Below are positions 53,972 to 63,295 of a stretch of DNA of 64,000 nt, one piece after another; within the stretch, counting starts at the first letter, position 1; every line of letters begins with the position of its first letter. The DNA is from Corynebacterium callunae DSM 20147 (lineage in GTDB: Bacteria > Actinomycetota > Actinomycetes > Mycobacteriales > Mycobacteriaceae). The DNA lies in contig NC_020506.1 in the NCBI RefSeq assembly GCF_000344785.1, positions 620,001 to 684,000 on the forward strand, in the 5' to 3' direction. Both the position numbers and the translations under genes were made by a program. Under the pieces are notes generated by a model. The model made no database searches and was not told where the DNA came from. It worked only from the letters and a program-made list of their open reading frames with translations.

Positions 53972-55560
53972 AGCTCACGCAGCCATAATTCAACTTCACT
54001 TTGCAGCTGCTGCAAGGTTTGTTGCGCCTCATCATGGGAGGCTGCTTGGCCAACTTCCAAATAAAGCTTGGCCTTGGCCTCGGTGCCTGATACCCGGGCG
54101 ATCGCTCGAATATGAATGGCCCCCAACTGACCATGCAGGGTAGTTCCCTGGTTTTCTGGCAGTGCCACCGCGCGCAGTGGTACCCCTATGAGTTCCTGTG
54201 GTGGATGAGTGGTCCAGGCGTCGACAAGCTCTCTGGGGTTGGTGGTACGCACCGCAACCTGTGTGGAGGCGAAGTAGCCGTAGCGGCGGTAGAGCTCATC
54301 GAGCTTGTGCTGCAGGTTTATACCCTGTGCCTTCAGCTCCGCGGCCCAAGCAGCCATAAATAGACCTGTGGCAATGCCATCTTTATCCGGCACCATGCTT
54401 GGCGCTGGGCAGGTGCCCACTGCTTCCTCATAAGCAAAAGCCAACTCGCCGGGGAAATTATCGGCAGCACGGGAGAGATTTTTAAAACCAGTTAAAGTCT
54501 CGCCATAATCCCAGCCTTTATCGGCGGCGATGATGCTGAGCAAATGTGAGCTCACAATGGAGGTTGCTACCACCGGCGGATTGCCCGTGCCATCAAAATC
54601 CGGTACTAGGCGAGTGGCCAGCAAAGTTCCGGTTTCATCACCAGAGAGCATGCGGTGGCCGCCATCTTCGGTTCTAATACCCACCGCACAGCGATCCGCA
54701 TCGGGATCGAGGGCAAGCAAAATATCAGCATCTTTAGCTGCGGCATAGTCCAGTAGCATCTCAATCGCCGAAGGTTCTTCGGGATTGGGAAAAGAAACCG
54801 TGGGGAAGGTCGGGTCGGGGAAATGCTGTGCCTTCACCGGATAAGTCTCCGGGAAACCTGCAAATTGCAAAGCATTCGACATCGCGCGACCGCCCACACC
54901 ATGAAGCGCGGTATAAACTACTTTTAAGCCAGCGCGCTCGGAATTAACCCGCAGCAAATCGGCTTGATTTGGGGTGACAAGCTCCACCAAATCATCGATA
55001 TAACGCCGTAATTGATCAGTGGTGGGGCGCACCGTCACGCGCGGTACTAGCACTGGATCTTCAATGGCCTGGATATGCGCCTCGAGCTCTTGCTCCAACT
55101 CCGCATAAAGTTGCCGGCCATTGGCCAAGAACACCTTATAGCCGTTATCTGCAGCGCCATTATGGGAAGCAGTAATCTGCACACCAGCATCAAGATGGCG
55201 CTGTTTTACCAGCCAAGGCACTACTGGGGTAGGGCTTGGGGTGGGCAATAACATCACCTCAAAACCAGCACCAGCAAAAACCTCCGCGGTGGTGGCTGCA
55301 AAAGTGTGGGAACCATAACGTGCGTCATATCCGACCACCACGCGCAGCGGGCCGTCTTCTGGATAAAGCGCGCGCCCAATTCCGGTTTCATCTTCAGGGA
55401 CCGGATGTGGGATCTGGTCAAGGGCAGAGCGTTCTGCTAGCCAACTTGCCAAACCTGCTGTAGTGCGAGTTACCTGAAGTACATTCATCTGATGCTGAGC
55501 TGGGCCCACGGGCGCACGCATACCTGCGGTGCCGAATGTGAGCTGACGGGACTCGTCCAT
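53968..55560 (-). CDS. pmmB: Phosphomannomutase/phosphoglucomutase family protein
   Basis: A 530-residue alpha-D-phosphohexomutase. The active-site serine loop is GVQITASHNGAADNGYKVF; the Mg2+-binding loop is LALDPDADRCAVG; the sugar-binding loop is AYEEAVGTCPAPSMVPDKDG; and the C-terminal phosphate-binding region is RVSGTEAKAKLYLEVG. It interconverts mannose- or glucose-1-phosphate and the 6-phosphate. Position before amiA fits C. glutamicum pmmB. ATG 55560 is used; GTG 55566 (two codons earlier, AAGGA five bases before) is an equal alternative. Confidence 0.88.
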   Translation of the reverse strand: MDESRQLTFGTAGMRAPVGPAQHQMNVLQVTRTTAGLASWLAERSALDQIPHPVPEDETGIGRALYPEDGPLRVVVGYDARYGSHTFAATTAEVFAGAGFEVMLLPTPSPTPVVPWLVKQRHLDAGVQITASHNGAADNGYKVFLANGRQLYAELEQELEAHIQAIEDPVLVPRVTVRPTTDQLRRYIDDLVELVTPNQADLLRVNSERAGLKVVYTALHGVGGRAMSNALQFAGFPETYPVKAQHFPDPTFPTVSFPNPEEPSAIEMLLDYAAAKDADILLALDPDADRCAVGIRTEDGGHRMLSGDETGTLLATRLVPDFDGTGNPPVVATSIVSSHLLSIIAADKGWDYGETLTGFKNLSRAADNFPGELAFAYEEAVGTCPAPSMVPDKDGIATGLFMAAWAAELKAQGINLQHKLDELYRRYGYFASTQVAVRTTNPRELVDAWTTHPPQELIGVPLRAVALPENQGTTLHGQLGAIHIRAIARVSGTEAKAKLYLEVGQAASHDEAQQTLQQLQSEVELWLREL

Positions 55561-55664
55561 GAACACCCCGATCCTTGGTTTTCGTGCAATCACTATTAGA
55601 ATCGACTCTACCGCTATGCGGGTAATCCCGATATGTCAGTGGAACTCAAAGGAAGGGACTACGC

Positions 55665-56852
55665 GTGATGGATATTGGTGCGCAGGTTGCCTCATGGATG
55701 GACCGCCACCATGACGAGGTCATCGGCTGGAGAAGGCATCTTCACAGTCACCCCGAGCTTTCCCATATGGAATATCGGACTACCGAATTTTTGGCGTCCG
55801 TACTCAAATCTCATGGACTAGAGCCTCATCTTTTCCCGGGCACTGGACTTATGGTCGATATTGGGCCCGCAAGTGATTCTCGCTTGGCTTTCCGTGCTGA
55901 TATGGATGCCCTTCCATTGGTGGAAAGTACCGGTTTGGACTTCGCCTCTGAAACCACCGGAGTAGCCCACTCCTGCGGCCATGACGTTCACACTGTCATT
56001 GCGTTGGCCTTGGCATGTGCCCTGAACTCTGTGCAACTAGATATTGGAATCCGCGTAATTTTCCAACCAGCTGAAGAAGTGATGACCGGTGGCGCCACCG
56101 ACCTCATCTCCTTTGGAGCACTACAGGGGGTGGATGCCATTTATGCCATTCACGTTGAGCCCAAATTGAAGGTTGGCAAGGTCGGAATTCGCGCCGGGGC
56201 GATCACTTCTGCCTCAGATGTGATTGAAATCAGAGTTAAGGGCGAAGGGGGACATAGCGCACGTCCGCACCTAGCAGCCGATGTGGTTTATGCCTTGAGT
56301 AAATTGGTTGTTGATTTGCCAGGCCTATTGTCACGTCGCGTGGATCCACGAACCGGAACTGTTTTGGTCTTTGGAACCATCAATGCGGGGTATGCCCCCA
56401 ATGCCATCCCAGATTCTGGTGTGGTGTCTGGAACCTTGCGTACTGCTGATATTGGCACCTGGCGAGAAATGCGTCCTTTGGTTGCTGAGCTGGTAGAACA
56501 GGTTCTGGCACCAACTGGTGTGAAGCATGAATTGATCTACAATCCTGGTGTTCCACCGGTGCTAAATGATGATGTTGCCACTGCCTTGTTGGCTAGTGCA
56601 GCTCGAGATGTGGACCAACAAGCGGTAGTTCAAGCCCCCCAATCCTCGGGTGGCGAAGACTTCTCTTGGTACCTCGAACACGTCCCTGGATCCATGGCCC
56701 GTTTGGGTTGTTGGTCCGGTCAGGGGCCTAAACAAGACCTGCATCAAAGTGATCTGGTGGTTGATGAAAGAGCCATCGGAGTTGGTGTGAGACTGTTCGG
56801 ATCACTCGTACAGCAGTACAGCAGCAGATCTGAGGCTTTCTTAAAGCATTAA
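55665..56852 (+). CDS. amiA: M20-family amidohydrolase/carboxypeptidase
   Basis: A 395-residue metal-dependent amidohydrolase (M20D, hippurate hydrolase-like). Ligands and catalytic residues are seen in RRHLHSHPELSHMEYRT, DMDALPLVESTGLDF, AHSCGHDVHTVIALALA and the QPAEEVMTGGATDLI motif, with the C-terminal SSGGEDFSWYLEHVPG. Substrate is probably an N-acyl amino acid or peptide-like amide, not determinable from sequence. The start is GTG 55665; ATG 55668 directly follows. Divergent from pmmB. The name follows C. glutamicum synteny. Confidence 0.85.
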   Translation: MMDIGAQVASWMDRHHDEVIGWRRHLHSHPELSHMEYRTTEFLASVLKSHGLEPHLFPGTGLMVDIGPASDSRLAFRADMDALPLVESTGLDFASETTGVAHSCGHDVHTVIALALACALNSVQLDIGIRVIFQPAEEVMTGGATDLISFGALQGVDAIYAIHVEPKLKVGKVGIRAGAITSASDVIEIRVKGEGGHSARPHLAADVVYALSKLVVDLPGLLSRRVDPRTGTVLVFGTINAGYAPNAIPDSGVVSGTLRTADIGTWREMRPLVAELVEQVLAPTGVKHELIYNPGVPPVLNDDVATALLASAARDVDQQAVVQAPQSSGGEDFSWYLEHVPGSMARLGCWSGQGPKQDLHQSDLVVDERAIGVGVRLFGSLVQQYSSRSEAFLKH

Positions 56853-56990
56853 TGGGGGTAGTGTGTAGGGCTGGCTCTAAAAAGCTGAGACGTCACCCAG
56901 GACGGATCAGCATGTTTCATTTAGACTTGGATCACGCATAGGTGAAATCCAACCAGCATTCACCCAGCTCACACGTGTGGAGGTGCCTTA

Positions 56991-58400
56991 ATGGCAAAGA
57001 GAATCGTAATCATCGGCGGTGGCCCAGCAGGCTACGAAGCTGCTCTAGTAGGCGCTAAATATGGCGCCGAGGTCACCGTTATCGAAGATGAGGGAGCGGG
57101 TGGATCAGCGGTTACCCTAGACTGCGTTCCTTCCAAGTCTTTTATTGCCGGTACGGGTATCAAGACTGACCTTCGTCGTGCAGATGACATGGGCCTTAAC
57201 CGCGGATTGGGTAAGGCTCATCTCGAGATCGATGCTCTTAATGTCCGTGTGAAGGCTCTCGCTCAGGCTCAGTCTGAGGATATTCGCGGTCAGCTGCAGC
57301 GCGCCGGTGTGCGTTTGATTGACGGCTTTGGTCGTTTTGATGATTACAACACCAAGCAGACCACTCACTACATCAAGGTCACCCATGCCGATGGCAGTGA
57401 AGAAACTGTGGAGTGTGATCTTGTGCTGGTTGCTACCGGTGCGACCCCTCGCATTCTTAAAGGTGCAGAACCAGACGGCGAGCGCATTGTCACTTGGCGT
57501 CAGGTTTATGACATTGAAGATCTCCCAACCCACTTGATTGTTGTCGGTTCTGGCGTAACCGGTGCGGAGTTTGTCTCTGCCTTTGCTGAGCTTGGCGTGA
57601 AGGTCACCATGGTGGCTTCCCGCGACCGCATCCTTCCACACGATGATGCGGATGCTGCTGATGTGTTGGAAACCGTTCTTGCAGAGCGTGGCGTCTCTCT
57701 GGAGAAGCATGCTCGCGTGGATTCTGTTACTCGCACCGAAGATGGTGGCGTGTGCGTTCGTACTGCTGATGGCCGCGAAATCTACGGCTCCCATGCTTTG
57801 ATGACTGTCGGTTCTATTCCCAATACCCATGATTTGGGCTTGGAGAACATCGGCGTGGAGCTGACTCCTTCCGGTCACATCAAGGTGGACCGTGTTTCCC
57901 GCACCAACATCTCTGGCGTTTACGCTGCCGGCGACTGTACCGACTTGTTCCCACTGGCATCTGTGGCAGCAATGCAGGGCCGTGTGGCTATGTATCACGC
58001 ACTGGGTGAGGGTGTATCCCCAATTCGCCTGAAGACTGTGGCGACTGCAGTGTTTACCCGCCCAGAGATTGCGGCTGTGGGTATCACTCACGCACAGGTT
58101 GATTCCGGTGAGGTTTCTGCGCGTGTGATTGTTTTGCCACTGGCTACCAACCCACGTGCCAAGATGCGTTCCCTGCGCCACGGCTTTGTAAAGCTCTTCT
58201 GTCGCCGTAACTCTGGTTTGATCATCGGTGGTGTGATTGTGGCACCAACGGCGTCTGAGCTTATTTTGCCGATTGCAGTGGCTGTGACCAATCAGCTCAC
58301 GGTGGCGGATTTGGCTGCTACTTTTGCGGTGTATCCTTCCTTGTCCGGTTCGATTACCGAGGCTGCTCGTCAGCTGATGCAGCATGATGATTTGGGCTAA
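56991..58400 (+). CDS. lpdA: LpdA-type flavoprotein (NAD(P)H quinone reductase-like)
   Basis: A 469-residue pyridine-nucleotide-disulfide-reductase fold flavoprotein. The FAD motif VIIGGGPAGYEAALVGAKYG and NAD-binding LIVVGSGVTGAEFVSAFAELG are present, as is GVYAAGDCTDLFPLASVAAMQGRVA. In place of the usual C-x4-C redox pair it reads AVTLDCVPSKSFIAG, with a single Cys, so it cannot be a classical lipoamide dehydrogenase. Single-Cys relatives such as M. tuberculosis LpdA (Rv3303c) act as quinone reductases. A terminator follows, separating it from pyc. Confidence 0.9.
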   Translation: MAKRIVIIGGGPAGYEAALVGAKYGAEVTVIEDEGAGGSAVTLDCVPSKSFIAGTGIKTDLRRADDMGLNRGLGKAHLEIDALNVRVKALAQAQSEDIRGQLQRAGVRLIDGFGRFDDYNTKQTTHYIKVTHADGSEETVECDLVLVATGATPRILKGAEPDGERIVTWRQVYDIEDLPTHLIVVGSGVTGAEFVSAFAELGVKVTMVASRDRILPHDDADAADVLETVLAERGVSLEKHARVDSVTRTEDGGVCVRTADGREIYGSHALMTVGSIPNTHDLGLENIGVELTPSGHIKVDRVSRTNISGVYAAGDCTDLFPLASVAAMQGRVAMYHALGEGVSPIRLKTVATAVFTRPEIAAVGITHAQVDSGEVSARVIVLPLATNPRAKMRSLRHGFVKLFCRRNSGLIIGGVIVAPTASELILPIAVAVTNQLTVADLAATFAVYPSLSGSITEAARQLMQHDDLG

Positions 58401-58426
58401 TTAGCCTCAATAGTGCAGCGCACCTT

Positions 58427-58467
58427 ACCCGGGATTTCCAGTATTTTGCTGGAGGTCCCGGGTTTTT
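58427..58467 (+). terminator. Terminator of lpdA
   Basis: ACCCGGGA (58427-58434) pairs with TCCCGGGT (58456-58463), with CCAG/CTGG inside, followed by TTTT. Confidence 0.85.
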
Positions 58468-58855
58468 CCGTTGTGGGTTTTGGGACGTAGGGGAGAAAAT
58501 CGAGGGGGAGGGTAGAGGTCTGATGATGTGAAGATGCACACCCCCTTTTTGTTAACTTTGCAAACTTTCGCAATTTTCTATGTATGCAGGTAGTGACCGC
58601 CTGATTTTTCAACTTGGCTAAAAACTAAGGCGAAATTAGCCCGAGGAATCGGCCTGAGAGTAAGGGCGGGGCTAGTGAATGGGGGGTTAATTTCATTTGA
58701 CCATTTATAGCTTTCGCAGGTCAGCAAACTAAGTCGAAGAAGTTGTGTGGGGAATTCGGAAATCGATGTTTGATTGATGGTTCCCGGCGTTACGATGTTT
58801 AGACAGAGTGACTGCCATCACCCTAGGCGGACTCTTGTTGAAAGGAACAAACATA
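58468..58855 (+). promoter_or_regulatory. Intergenic region and promoter of pyc
   Basis: About 390 bp with no gene. Near the 3' end lies GTGA-CTGCCA-TCAC (58808-58821), a GlxR/CRP-like core, and TACGAT (about 58792-58797) is a candidate -10 before it. RBS AAAGGA precedes the GTG. The rest shows no convincing gene or RNA. Confidence 0.45.
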
Positions 58856-61800
58856 GTGTCAACTCACACCACTTCCACGCTGCCGGCATTCAAAAAGATC
58901 TTGGTTGCTAACCGTGGAGAGATTGCAGTTCGCGCCTTCCGCGCCGCCTTTGAAACGGGAGCGGCCACCGTCGCTATTTATCCTCGCGAAGACCGTGGCT
59001 CCTTCCACCGCTCTTTTGCCAATGAGGCAGTGCGCATTGGTACCGAAGGATCTCCAGTTAAGGCCTACCTGGATATCGATGAGATTATTAATGCCGCCAA
59101 GCGAGTAAAAGCAGATGCTATTTACCCTGGTTATGGTTTCCTCTCCGAGAATGCTCAGTTAGCTCGCGAATGTGCCGAAAACGGCATTACCTTTATCGGA
59201 CCTACCCCTGAGGTACTTGACCTCACCGGTGATAAGTCCCGTGCAGTTACTGCAGCTAAAGAAGCCGGACTGCCAGTTCTTGCAGAATCAACCCCCAGCA
59301 AGAACATTGATGAGATTGTTAAAAGCGCAGAAGGCCAGACTTACCCCATCTTTGTGAAGGCGGTAGCTGGTGGCGGCGGACGCGGTATGCGTTTTGTGGC
59401 AACTCCAGAAGAGCTTCCTCAACTTGCTAAGGAAGCATCCCGCGAAGCAGAAGCTGCCTTTGGTGATGGCTCAGTTTATGTTGAACGCGCAGTTTTAAAT
59501 CCACAGCACATTGAGGTTCAGATCCTCGGCGACCACACTGGTGATATCGTCCACCTCTACGAGCGTGACTGTTCCTTGCAGCGCCGTCACCAGAAGGTTG
59601 TAGAGATCGCCCCAGCTCAGCACCTAGATCCTAAGCTGCGCGATCGTATTTGTGCCGATGCTGTGAAGTTCTGTCGCCACATTGGATACCAGGGTGCAGG
59701 CACCGTGGAATTCCTGGTGGATGAAAAGGGCAATCACGTCTTTATTGAGATGAACCCTCGTATCCAGGTGGAGCACACCGTTACTGAAGAAGTAACTGAA
59801 GTTGACTTGGTGAAGGCACAGATGCGCTTGGCCGCTGGTGCAACCTTGAAGGATCTGGGACTAACCCAGGACAAGATCAAGACCCACGGTGCGGCCCTGC
59901 AGTGCCGTATCACCACTGAAGATCCCAACAATGGTTTCCGCCCAGATACCGGAACCATCACCGCTTATCGCTCTCCAGGCGGAGCGGGTGTGCGCCTTGA
60001 TGGTGCAGCTCAGCTCGGCGGCGAGATCACCGCGCACTTTGACTCCATGTTGGTGAAGATGACCTGCCGTGGTTCTGACTTTGAAACTGCAGTTGCGCGC
60101 GCTCAGCGTGCACTGGCAGAGTTCACCGTCTCCGGTGTGGCCACCAACATTGGCTTCCTCCGCGCCCTGCTGCGTGAAGAGGACTTCACCTCTAAGCGCA
60201 TCGCCACCGGCTTTATTACCGATCACCCTCACCTGCTGCAGGCTCCACCTGCTGATGATGAGCCTGGCCGTATCCTCGATTACTTGGCTGATGTTACCGT
60301 CAATAAGCCACATGGCAGCCTGCCTAAGAACGTGGCTAGGCCTATCGATAAGCTGCCTCCGATCAAGGATCTGCCACTGCCACGCGGCTCCCGCGATCGC
60401 CTGAAGCAGCTGGGGCCTGAGGCTTTTGCCCGCGACCTGCGCGAGCAGGATGCACTGGCCGTCACCGATACCACCTTCCGCGACGCACACCAGTCCCTGC
60501 TGGCGACCCGTGTCCGCTCTTATGCCTTGATCCCTGCGGCGGAGGCCGTCGCAAAGCTCACCCCTGAGCTGTTGTCGGTGGAAGCCTGGGGCGGTGCTAC
60601 TTACGATGTGGCCATGCGATTCCTCTTTGAGGATCCTTGGGCGCGCCTTGATGCGCTGCGCGAGGCTATGCCAAATGTCAACATTCAGATGTTGCTGCGT
60701 GGCCGAAACACCGTCGGTTACACCCCATACCCAGATTCTGTATGCCGCGCGTTTGTGCAGGAAGCCGCCAAGTCCGGCGTAGACATCTTCCGCATCTTTG
60801 ATGCGCTTAACGACGTGTCCCAGATGCGTCCAGCAATTGACGCAGTCCTGGAAACTGGCACTGCAGTGGCTGAGGTTGCGATGGCCTACTCCGGCGATCT
60901 CTCCAACCCAGGTGAAAAGCTTTACACCCTGGACTACTACCTCAAGATGGCTGAGGAAATTGTCAAGAGTGGCGCTCATATCCTGGCAATTAAGGATATG
61001 GCTGGCCTGCTGCGCCCTGCTGCAGCAACCAAGCTGGTCACCGCACTGCGCAAGGAATTTGATCTGCCAGTGCACGTGCACACTCACGACACCGCAGGCG
61101 GCCAGCTGGCTACCTACCTAGCAGCAGCTAACGCAGGTGCTGACGCTGTTGATGGCGCATCCGCACCACTTTCCGGCACCACCTCCCAGCCTTCACTCTC
61201 GGCGATTGTGGCTGCCTTCGCACACACCCGTCACGATACCGGTCTGAGCCTGGAGGCAGTATCTGACCTCGAGCCATATTGGGAAGCAGTGCGCGGCCTC
61301 TACCTGCCATTCGAGTCCGGTACCCCAGGCCCAACCGGCCGTGTGTACCGGCACGAGATCCCAGGTGGTCAGCTTTCCAACCTGCGTGCCCAGGCAATTG
61401 CTCTTGGTTTGGCTGATCGTTTTGAGCTCATCGAAGACAACTACGCAGCTGTGAATGAGATGCTCGGCCGCCCAACCAAGGTCACGCCATCTTCCAAGGT
61501 GGTCGGCGATCTTGCGCTGCACCTGGTTGGTGCAGGCGTGAAGCCAGCTGATTTTGCGGCAGATCCACAGAAGTACGACATCCCAGATTCTGTGATTGCC
61601 TTCCTCCGCGGCGAACTTGGTAACCCTCCAGGAGGCTGGCCAGAACCACTGCGTACCCGTGCTTTGGAAGGTCGCGCAGCAGGCAAGGCACCAATGAAGG
61701 AAGTTCCAGCCGAGGAGCAGCAGCACCTTGATTCGGAAAATTCCGCAGAGCGCCGTGGCACCCTGAACCGCTTGCTCTTCCCGAAGCCAACCGAGGAATT

Positions 61801-62278
61801 CCTGGAGCACCGTCGTCGCTTTGGCAATACCTCAGCCCTAGATGACCGCGAGTTCTTCTACGGATTGGTTGAGGGTCAGGAAACCCTGATTCGTTTGCCT
61901 CATGTTCGCACCCCAATGGTGGTTCGACTTGATGCAATCTCAGAGCCTGATGATAAGGGCATGCGTAATGTGGTCACCAACGTTAACGGCCAGATTCGCC
62001 CCATGCGTGTGCGTGACCGTTCCGTGGAGTCTGTCACCGCAACTGCAGAGAAGGCAGATAGCTCCAACAAGGGCCATGTAGCAGCACCATTTGCTGGTGT
62101 TGTCACCGTAACCGTCAATGTTGGCGATGAGGTCAAGGCTGGCGATCCAGTGGCCATCATCGAAGCTATGAAGATGGAAGCAACTATCACTACTCCAGTA
62201 GCTGGTGTGATTGATCGCGTGGTTGTTCCGGCAGCCACCAAGGTTGAGGGCGGCGACCTCATCGTTGTAGTTTCCTAA
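58856..62278 (+). CDS. pyc: Pyruvate carboxylase
   Basis: A 1140-residue biotin enzyme carboxylating pyruvate to oxaloacetate, the main anaplerotic reaction in corynebacteria. In order: biotin carboxylase domain (KKILVANRGEIAVRAFRA; ATP-grasp GGGGRGMRFV; FIEMNPRIQVEHTVTEEVT), carboxyltransferase domain (TDTTFRDAHQSLLATRVR; HVHTHDTAGG with metal-binding His), and the biotinyl domain with the biotin-Lys in IIEAMKMEATI at the C-terminus. GTG 58856 has AAAGGA upstream and gives the known C. glutamicum length; the ATG/GTG extension to 58808 is rejected. A terminator follows. Confidence 0.97.
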   Translation: MSTHTTSTLPAFKKILVANRGEIAVRAFRAAFETGAATVAIYPREDRGSFHRSFANEAVRIGTEGSPVKAYLDIDEIINAAKRVKADAIYPGYGFLSENAQLARECAENGITFIGPTPEVLDLTGDKSRAVTAAKEAGLPVLAESTPSKNIDEIVKSAEGQTYPIFVKAVAGGGGRGMRFVATPEELPQLAKEASREAEAAFGDGSVYVERAVLNPQHIEVQILGDHTGDIVHLYERDCSLQRRHQKVVEIAPAQHLDPKLRDRICADAVKFCRHIGYQGAGTVEFLVDEKGNHVFIEMNPRIQVEHTVTEEVTEVDLVKAQMRLAAGATLKDLGLTQDKIKTHGAALQCRITTEDPNNGFRPDTGTITAYRSPGGAGVRLDGAAQLGGEITAHFDSMLVKMTCRGSDFETAVARAQRALAEFTVSGVATNIGFLRALLREEDFTSKRIATGFITDHPHLLQAPPADDEPGRILDYLADVTVNKPHGSLPKNVARPIDKLPPIKDLPLPRGSRDRLKQLGPEAFARDLREQDALAVTDTTFRDAHQSLLATRVRSYALIPAAEAVAKLTPELLSVEAWGGATYDVAMRFLFEDPWARLDALREAMPNVNIQMLLRGRNTVGYTPYPDSVCRAFVQEAAKSGVDIFRIFDALNDVSQMRPAIDAVLETGTAVAEVAMAYSGDLSNPGEKLYTLDYYLKMAEEIVKSGAHILAIKDMAGLLRPAAATKLVTALRKEFDLPVHVHTHDTAGGQLATYLAAANAGADAVDGASAPLSGTTSQPSLSAIVAAFAHTRHDTGLSLEAVSDLEPYWEAVRGLYLPFESGTPGPTGRVYRHEIPGGQLSNLRAQAIALGLADRFELIEDNYAAVNEMLGRPTKVTPSSKVVGDLALHLVGAGVKPADFAADPQKYDIPDSVIAFLRGELGNPPGGWPEPLRTRALEGRAAGKAPMKEVPAEEQQHLDSENSAERRGTLNRLLFPKPTEEFLEHRRRFGNTSALDDREFFYGLVEGQETLIRLPHVRTPMVVRLDAISEPDDKGMRNVVTNVNGQIRPMRVRDRSVESVTATAEKADSSNKGHVAAPFAGVVTVTVNVGDEVKAGDPVAIIEAMKMEATITTPVAGVIDRVVVPAATKVEGGDLIVVVS

Positions 62279-62292
62279 ACTCCCCGCTAAAC

Positions 62293-62331
62293 CAGCACCC
62301 CAGCGCAGCCTAACGTTGCACTGGGGTGCTG
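62293..62331 (+). terminator. Terminator of pyc
   Basis: CAGCACCCCAG (62293-62303) and CTGGGGTGCTG (62321-62331) form an 11-bp perfect stem. Confidence 0.8.
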
Positions 62332-62380
62332 TGCTGTCTGCCCGGCGCGAGGAAAATAAGTTTGGCTAGGATCGGAAACC

Positions 62381-63295
62381 ATGCATGACCATTCCCATGA
62401 TTCTTGTTCCCCCGACCTTGAACGTGACCTGCGCATCACTGGCCAATTGCCGCCTAGTCAAGAACATAAAATCCCGGATTTGGCAGAGCTCAACCAAGAC
62501 CACCAAGCTGCGGAAATTACCCAGATCAGCGCAGCAAATCTCAAAAAAGATGTGATTGAGCTATCTCATAAGATTCCGGTGATTGTGCTCATTGGAAATT
62601 CTTTGCAAGCTACTTTTTCGCCCCTTAAACAAGAGCTTTCTCAGCTTGCTAGCCACGCGGGTTTAAGTTGGTCGCTGGCTTTGGTGGATCCCGATCGAGC
62701 TGCTGATGTGGCCTCGCAATTTAGGCCTCGCCAATTGCCGGTGGTTTATGCCGTGGTGGGTGGAACGAGCGTCTCCAATTTTGAGCCAGGTTTGCCAGGC
62801 ATTGAGCTCGCGGACTGGCTGGAGGATGTGCTGAGCAATCATGGCACAAACTTACCGGGATTAGCAGCTGATGCCACACCAGCTGGGCAAGCGGAACAAC
62901 CAATGGCCCAAAACCAAGATCACAGGTTATGGCAGGCTGCAGAGGCAGTTAATGCCGGTGACTTTGCGCAGGCGCTAGATCTTTATAAGGAACTACTGCA
63001 GGAACAGCCACAGAACCCGACGCTACTGAGAGCGCAGGCTGCGGTGTCGGTGCTGCAGCGGGTCCAGGAATCCAGCCGGGAGAGCGATCCCATTGCCTTA
63101 TCAGCAGCTCAACCACAGGATATTTCCCAGGCACTCAAAGCAGCAGATGCCTTTGTGATGCTGGACCAGCCCCTGGAAGGCGTCGAAAAGCTCTCTGAAT
63201 TGCTGCACACCGCACCCGAAAATGCCGAGCTCCGCGCGCAGTGTTGGCGCGGCAAAATTTGGCTGCAGCGACTTTTAACTAAGCAGCCGGGTTAA
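62381..63295 (+). CDS. Thioredoxin-fold/TPR protein without cysteines (YbbN/CnoX-like)
   Basis: A 304-residue protein. Residues about 55-155 have the thioredoxin fold pattern (KIPVIVLIGNSLQATFSPLKQELSQLASHAG ... FRPRQLPVVYAVVGGTSVSNFEPG with the conserved cis-Pro in LPVVY), but the C-x-x-C is replaced by SLQAT, so it is redox-inactive. The C-terminus has TPR-like helices (LWQAAEAVNAGDFAQALDLYKELLQEQPQNPTLLRAQAAVSV), as in CnoX/YbbN co-chaperones. A holdase or co-chaperone role is inferred. Its 3' end overlaps the convergent CobW gene by 21 bases. Confidence 0.8.
   Translation: MHDHSHDSCSPDLERDLRITGQLPPSQEHKIPDLAELNQDHQAAEITQISAANLKKDVIELSHKIPVIVLIGNSLQATFSPLKQELSQLASHAGLSWSLALVDPDRAADVASQFRPRQLPVVYAVVGGTSVSNFEPGLPGIELADWLEDVLSNHGTNLPGLAADATPAGQAEQPMAQNQDHRLWQAAEAVNAGDFAQALDLYKELLQEQPQNPTLLRAQAAVSVLQRVQESSRESDPIALSAAQPQDISQALKAADAFVMLDQPLEGVEKLSELLHTAPENAELRAQCWRGKIWLQRLLTKQPG

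Noticed and set aside
57117..58385. 422-codon open frame opposite lpdA
   Set aside because: Antisense shadow; composition of the product (His/Asn/Thr-rich) is not protein-like and lpdA has clear motifs.
58468..58790. Possible small gene or RNA in the lpdA-pyc gap
   Set aside because: No open frame with a start and RBS, and no convincing structure apart from the lpdA terminator.
59861..61087. 408-codon open frame opposite pyc
   Set aside because: Antisense shadow of a strongly codon-biased gene.
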